DNA of 43,343 nucleotides from Bacillota bacterium (lineage in GTDB: Bacteria > Bacillota > Clostridia > Christensenellales > CAG-138): positions 1 to 43,343 of the forward strand of contig JAEEKE010000044.1 in NCBI GenBank assembly GCA_016282255.1, given 5' to 3'. Shown here in pieces: positions 41,000 through 43,343 of the stretch. The notes under the pieces are model-generated. The model searched no databases. It was not told the DNA's origin and saw nothing but the letters and a program-made list of their open reading frames with translations. Both the position numbers and the translations under genes were made by a program. Every line of letters starts with the position of its first letter. Position 1 is the stretch's first letter.

Positions 41000-41965
41000 A
41001 TGGCCGAAAAGAGCAAGACATGGGTCGTGGAGACGGCCGACGGGCAGCATACGGTGGAGTTTTTTCCGAAAACGGCGTTCAAGCCCCCGAGGCTTTTCAT
41101 CGACGGGGAGCAGACCGCGCTCGATATCGCCCGCGCGAATTTCGAGGGCATCGATCAGCCGATCCTGACCGGGGGAGGGCACGATATCCGCCTGGTCAGC
41201 ACGCGCAAAAATACCGATATCGCGTACGACGGCGTGTATATGGAGAGCAGCAGCGCCTACGAGCCCCTGCCGAAGATGAGCAAGGCCAACTGGGTCTTCG
41301 TCATCGTCTCTCTCGCGGCGGCGATCCTCGGCGGAGCGGTCCCCGCAGCGTGCGCGTTCGGCGGCGCGGCGGCGGGTTCGGGCGTCGCGCTCAGCAAAAA
41401 GCTTTCCGATAAGAAAAAGCTGATCCTCGGCGTCGTCATCATGGTGCTGACCTGGGCGCTGGCGATCGGCCTCTCCATCGCCGCCGGCAAGGGCATCAAC
41501 GCGGCCAAGAAGGTGATCCCCGGCTCCTTCGGCAAGGATGAGTACAAGATCGAGCTGACCCAAAGCTTTAGGGCCGACAACGATACGGGCGACCTTGCAG
41601 CCGAGGCCTGGGACGTTATCTTCGCCGCGGCGAGCGAGGACGTCTACGCCTACGCCACGAAAGCGACGTTCAAGAAGCTCAAGCTCCTGTACGGTATCGA
41701 GTGGACGGAGCCGACGGAATACCTCGTCAACATGCTGGACGTTAAGAGCAGCGACGTTAAGACCACCGGGAGCGGCGTTTCCTACGTGGTACTGAACGAG
41801 GAGGAGTACAGCTACGTCTGCTCCGTCATCGCGAAGAATGACGCGTTCTACTACACCGAGCTGTACTGCACCGCGGACGACGCCGAAAAGCTGGTGCCCA
41901 GGCTGATCGAATGGACGAACGGCATAAAGGTGACGGAGGTCGAGCAGGCGGGGAACGCCTCTTAA
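41000..41965 (+). CDS. Membrane protein with an N-terminal FAIM-like beta domain
   Basis: The 321-residue protein is not matched to a named bacterial family. Residues 6-90 form a small beta-sandwich with the pattern TWVVETADGQHTVEF, RLFIDGEQ, IRLVSTRKNTDIAYDGVYMES, reminiscent of FAIM1-like domains (W-x-V, DG-x-H and DG turns). Two membrane segments (about 97-130, Gly/Ala-rich, and 138-160) follow. The C-terminal 155 residues are a soluble alpha/beta part (SFRADNDTGDLAAEAWDVIF). No catalytic motif is visible. Its promoter contains a G tract, so expression may vary from cell to cell. It is followed 74 bp later by the secreted LRR-dockerin gene. FAIM assignment is tentative. Confidence 0.7.
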   Translation: MAEKSKTWVVETADGQHTVEFFPKTAFKPPRLFIDGEQTALDIARANFEGIDQPILTGGGHDIRLVSTRKNTDIAYDGVYMESSSAYEPLPKMSKANWVFVIVSLAAAILGGAVPAACAFGGAAAGSGVALSKKLSDKKKLILGVVIMVLTWALAIGLSIAAGKGINAAKKVIPGSFGKDEYKIELTQSFRADNDTGDLAAEAWDVIFAAASEDVYAYATKATFKKLKLLYGIEWTEPTEYLVNMLDVKSSDVKTTGSGVSYVVLNEEEYSYVCSVIAKNDAFYYTELYCTADDAEKLVPRLIEWTNGIKVTEVEQAGNAS

Positions 41966-42039
41966 AACACGGATCGACGCGCCGGCCGGCCACCGCCGTA
42001 CGGCGCCGAAATAAAAGCGAAAGCGCAAAGGAGAAACTT

Positions 42040-43343
42040 ATGAAAAGAAAGCTTTTGAAAACCCTGTGCCTGCTGACCGCGCTCGCGATGCTCGCGGCGA
42101 TGATGCCGCTTGCGGCGCTGGCAAGGACCGAGATGCGCCACCCGACCCCCGAGGGGTATAACGACAACGACTATCAGAAGGTGGCGGCATTCCTTGAGAC
42201 GACGGATGAGGATGGTGTAAGCAACGTCGAAAAGCTCAGGGCGTATTATTACTACTGTGATTTCGACCTTTCGGATCCGTCCACATGGGGAGCGATCATC
42301 GATCCGTACTCCCAGAGATACGTCGGATTCGCCTGGACGGAGGGCGAGGACGGGGTAAAACGTCTTTACGGCATAGAAATCGAGTTTGAGCTTGACGAGG
42401 GGTACGACATCACCTGTCCCGTCGGGGACCTGGATCTGTCCGACTGCACGGCGCTTGAGAACGTTATGATCATGAATCTCGATCTCGACGCAGTCAGTTT
42501 TTCCGGCTGCACTGCGCTCACGGGCATCTGGTGCGAAGACGTTCAGCAGATCGACCTGACCGGCTGCACCGAGCTGACCTTCCTTTCCTGCGATGCATCA
42601 GGCACGGAGGAGATCGATATTTCGGACTGCTCAAAGCTTGAGCATCTTCAGCTCTGCGGCTCGATGACGCGGCTCGATCTTTCAAACTGCCCGCATCTGA
42701 ATTGGCTGAACGTCGGCGGCACTTCGATCAGAACGCTCGACGTTACCGCGTGCCCTGAGCTCACTATCCTGCTTTGCGGCTGGAGCGGGCTGGAGGAGCT
42801 CAACGCGGCGGGGCTCACCGCCCTCCATCATCTGGACGCCCGCCAAAGCCCGCTTTCAAGTCTGGATATCACCGGCTGCACGGCGCTCGACGAGTTGTAC
42901 TGCAACGACACGCTGCTGACCGACCTCGATACCTCGACCTGCCCCGAGCTGTATTTCGACCATATCCGCGCCGAGGGCGGCGGCTACATAGGCAGCAGCG
43001 GCGGCGGAGCATACGGCTGGATGATCGCGAAGGCCACGCCGAGAACGGGTTCGGACTTCCTCGGCTGGTACTCCGAGAGCGGCGAGCTGATCGGCACCGA
43101 GCTCGACCTTGCCGAAAACCAGACCTCCGAGGTCAGCGTCATTGCCCGCTTCACCGAGGCGCAGTTCGTTCCCGGCGACGTGGACTGCAACGGCACCGTC
43201 ACGGTCAGCGACGCGATCATGGCGCTGCGCGCTTCGATGGGGCTGCTCGAGCTGACGAACGATCAGTTCACGGCCGCGGATATGGACGGCAGCAATACCG
43301 TCACCGTTTCCGACGCTATCATGATACTGCGCACGGCCATGGG
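42040..43343 (+). CDS. Secreted leucine-rich repeat protein with type I dockerin (3' end outside window)
   Basis: The frame starts at 42040 after AAAGGAG and is open to the last base (434 complete codons). An N-terminal signal peptide (residues 1-28, ending LAALA) is followed by eight or so leucine-rich repeats of the LDLSGCTAL type (about 125-310). A Listeria-Bacteroides/InlB-type repeat comes next (about 320-375; LGWYSESGELIG). At the end two dockerin-type calcium loops are seen, GDVDCNGTVTVSDAIMALR and ADMDGSNTVTVSDAIMILR (about 385-434). Dockerins bind cohesins in cellulosome-like or surface complexes. The protein may be almost complete at the window end. Codon use is less biased than in the housekeeping genes. 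Confidence 0.88.
   Translation, partial: MKRKLLKTLCLLTALAMLAAMMPLAALARTEMRHPTPEGYNDNDYQKVAAFLETTDEDGVSNVEKLRAYYYYCDFDLSDPSTWGAIIDPYSQRYVGFAWTEGEDGVKRLYGIEIEFELDEGYDITCPVGDLDLSDCTALENVMIMNLDLDAVSFSGCTALTGIWCEDVQQIDLTGCTELTFLSCDASGTEEIDISDCSKLEHLQLCGSMTRLDLSNCPHLNWLNVGGTSIRTLDVTACPELTILLCGWSGLEELNAAGLTALHHLDARQSPLSSLDITGCTALDELYCNDTLLTDLDTSTCPELYFDHIRAEGGGYIGSSGGGAYGWMIAKATPRTGSDFLGWYSESGELIGTELDLAENQTSEVSVIARFTEAQFVPGDVDCNGTVTVSDAIMALRASMGLLELTNDQFTAADMDGSNTVTVSDAIMILRTAM

Overview
The window looks like chromosomal DNA of a GC-rich, endospore-forming member of the Clostridia (Bacillota), probably a gut or rumen anaerobe. The evidence is a spo0A homologue, a SipL/SPOCS-LysM spore coat protein, a spoIVFA/spoIVFB pair, a T-box in front of thrS, sigma-A type promoters (TTGACA-17-TATAAT variants), strong GGAGG ribosome binding sites, many lipoproteins and a dockerin-bearing secreted protein. 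It cannot be placed at genus level from the sequence alone.

Layout. 1-268: the 3' end of a 5S rRNA gene on the + strand, its terminator, and a small hairpin array. 269-3156 (- strand): SipL-like protein and Spo0A, separated by a 554-bp gap with five DnaA boxes. 3356-9599 (- strand): a four-gene unit encoding a membrane-anchored HTH regulator with an outside LRR domain, a lipoprotein, a double-length ABC-2 permease and an ABC ATPase. 9753-13802 (- strand): a cyclophilin lipoprotein, then the tight set MFS transporter, AlaX-type editing protein, truA. 13921-15098 (+): paired short chromate-transporter subunits. 15319-16937 (-): spoIVFA-spoIVFB. 17065-21056 (-): a very unusual coiled-coil/alpha-beta-hydrolase fusion and a CCA-adding enzyme. 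21228-23574 (+): T-box and thrS. 23636-25144 (-): flotillin.

From 25.3 kb every gene is on the + strand: an XRE-type regulator; a BNR-repeat lipoprotein; a membrane-anchored Ig-like protein; a giant tandem-duplicated Wzz/BY-kinase with two tyrosine-rich tails; phosphoglucomutase; a DUF4253-like lipoprotein; xth, dapF, dus; glycogen phosphorylase; dCMP deaminase; thyX; a FAIM-like membrane protein; and a truncated secreted LRR-dockerin protein. The surface-polymer genes share a duplicated promoter/leader with 18-bp dyads repeated every 21 bp. Phosphoglucomutase and glycogen phosphorylase could supply glucose phosphates to polymer synthesis. dCMP deaminase and ThyX form consecutive steps toward dTMP.

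Most notable points: a Spo0A whose phospho-acceptor Asp56 is Glu; the fused pseudokinase-kinase BY-kinase; the coiled-coil hydrolase; the operator array; a G9 tract inside a promoter spacer; and several arrays of short hairpins joined by constant spacers, two of which show compensatory base changes. All readings are from direct inspection; no database or folding program was run.
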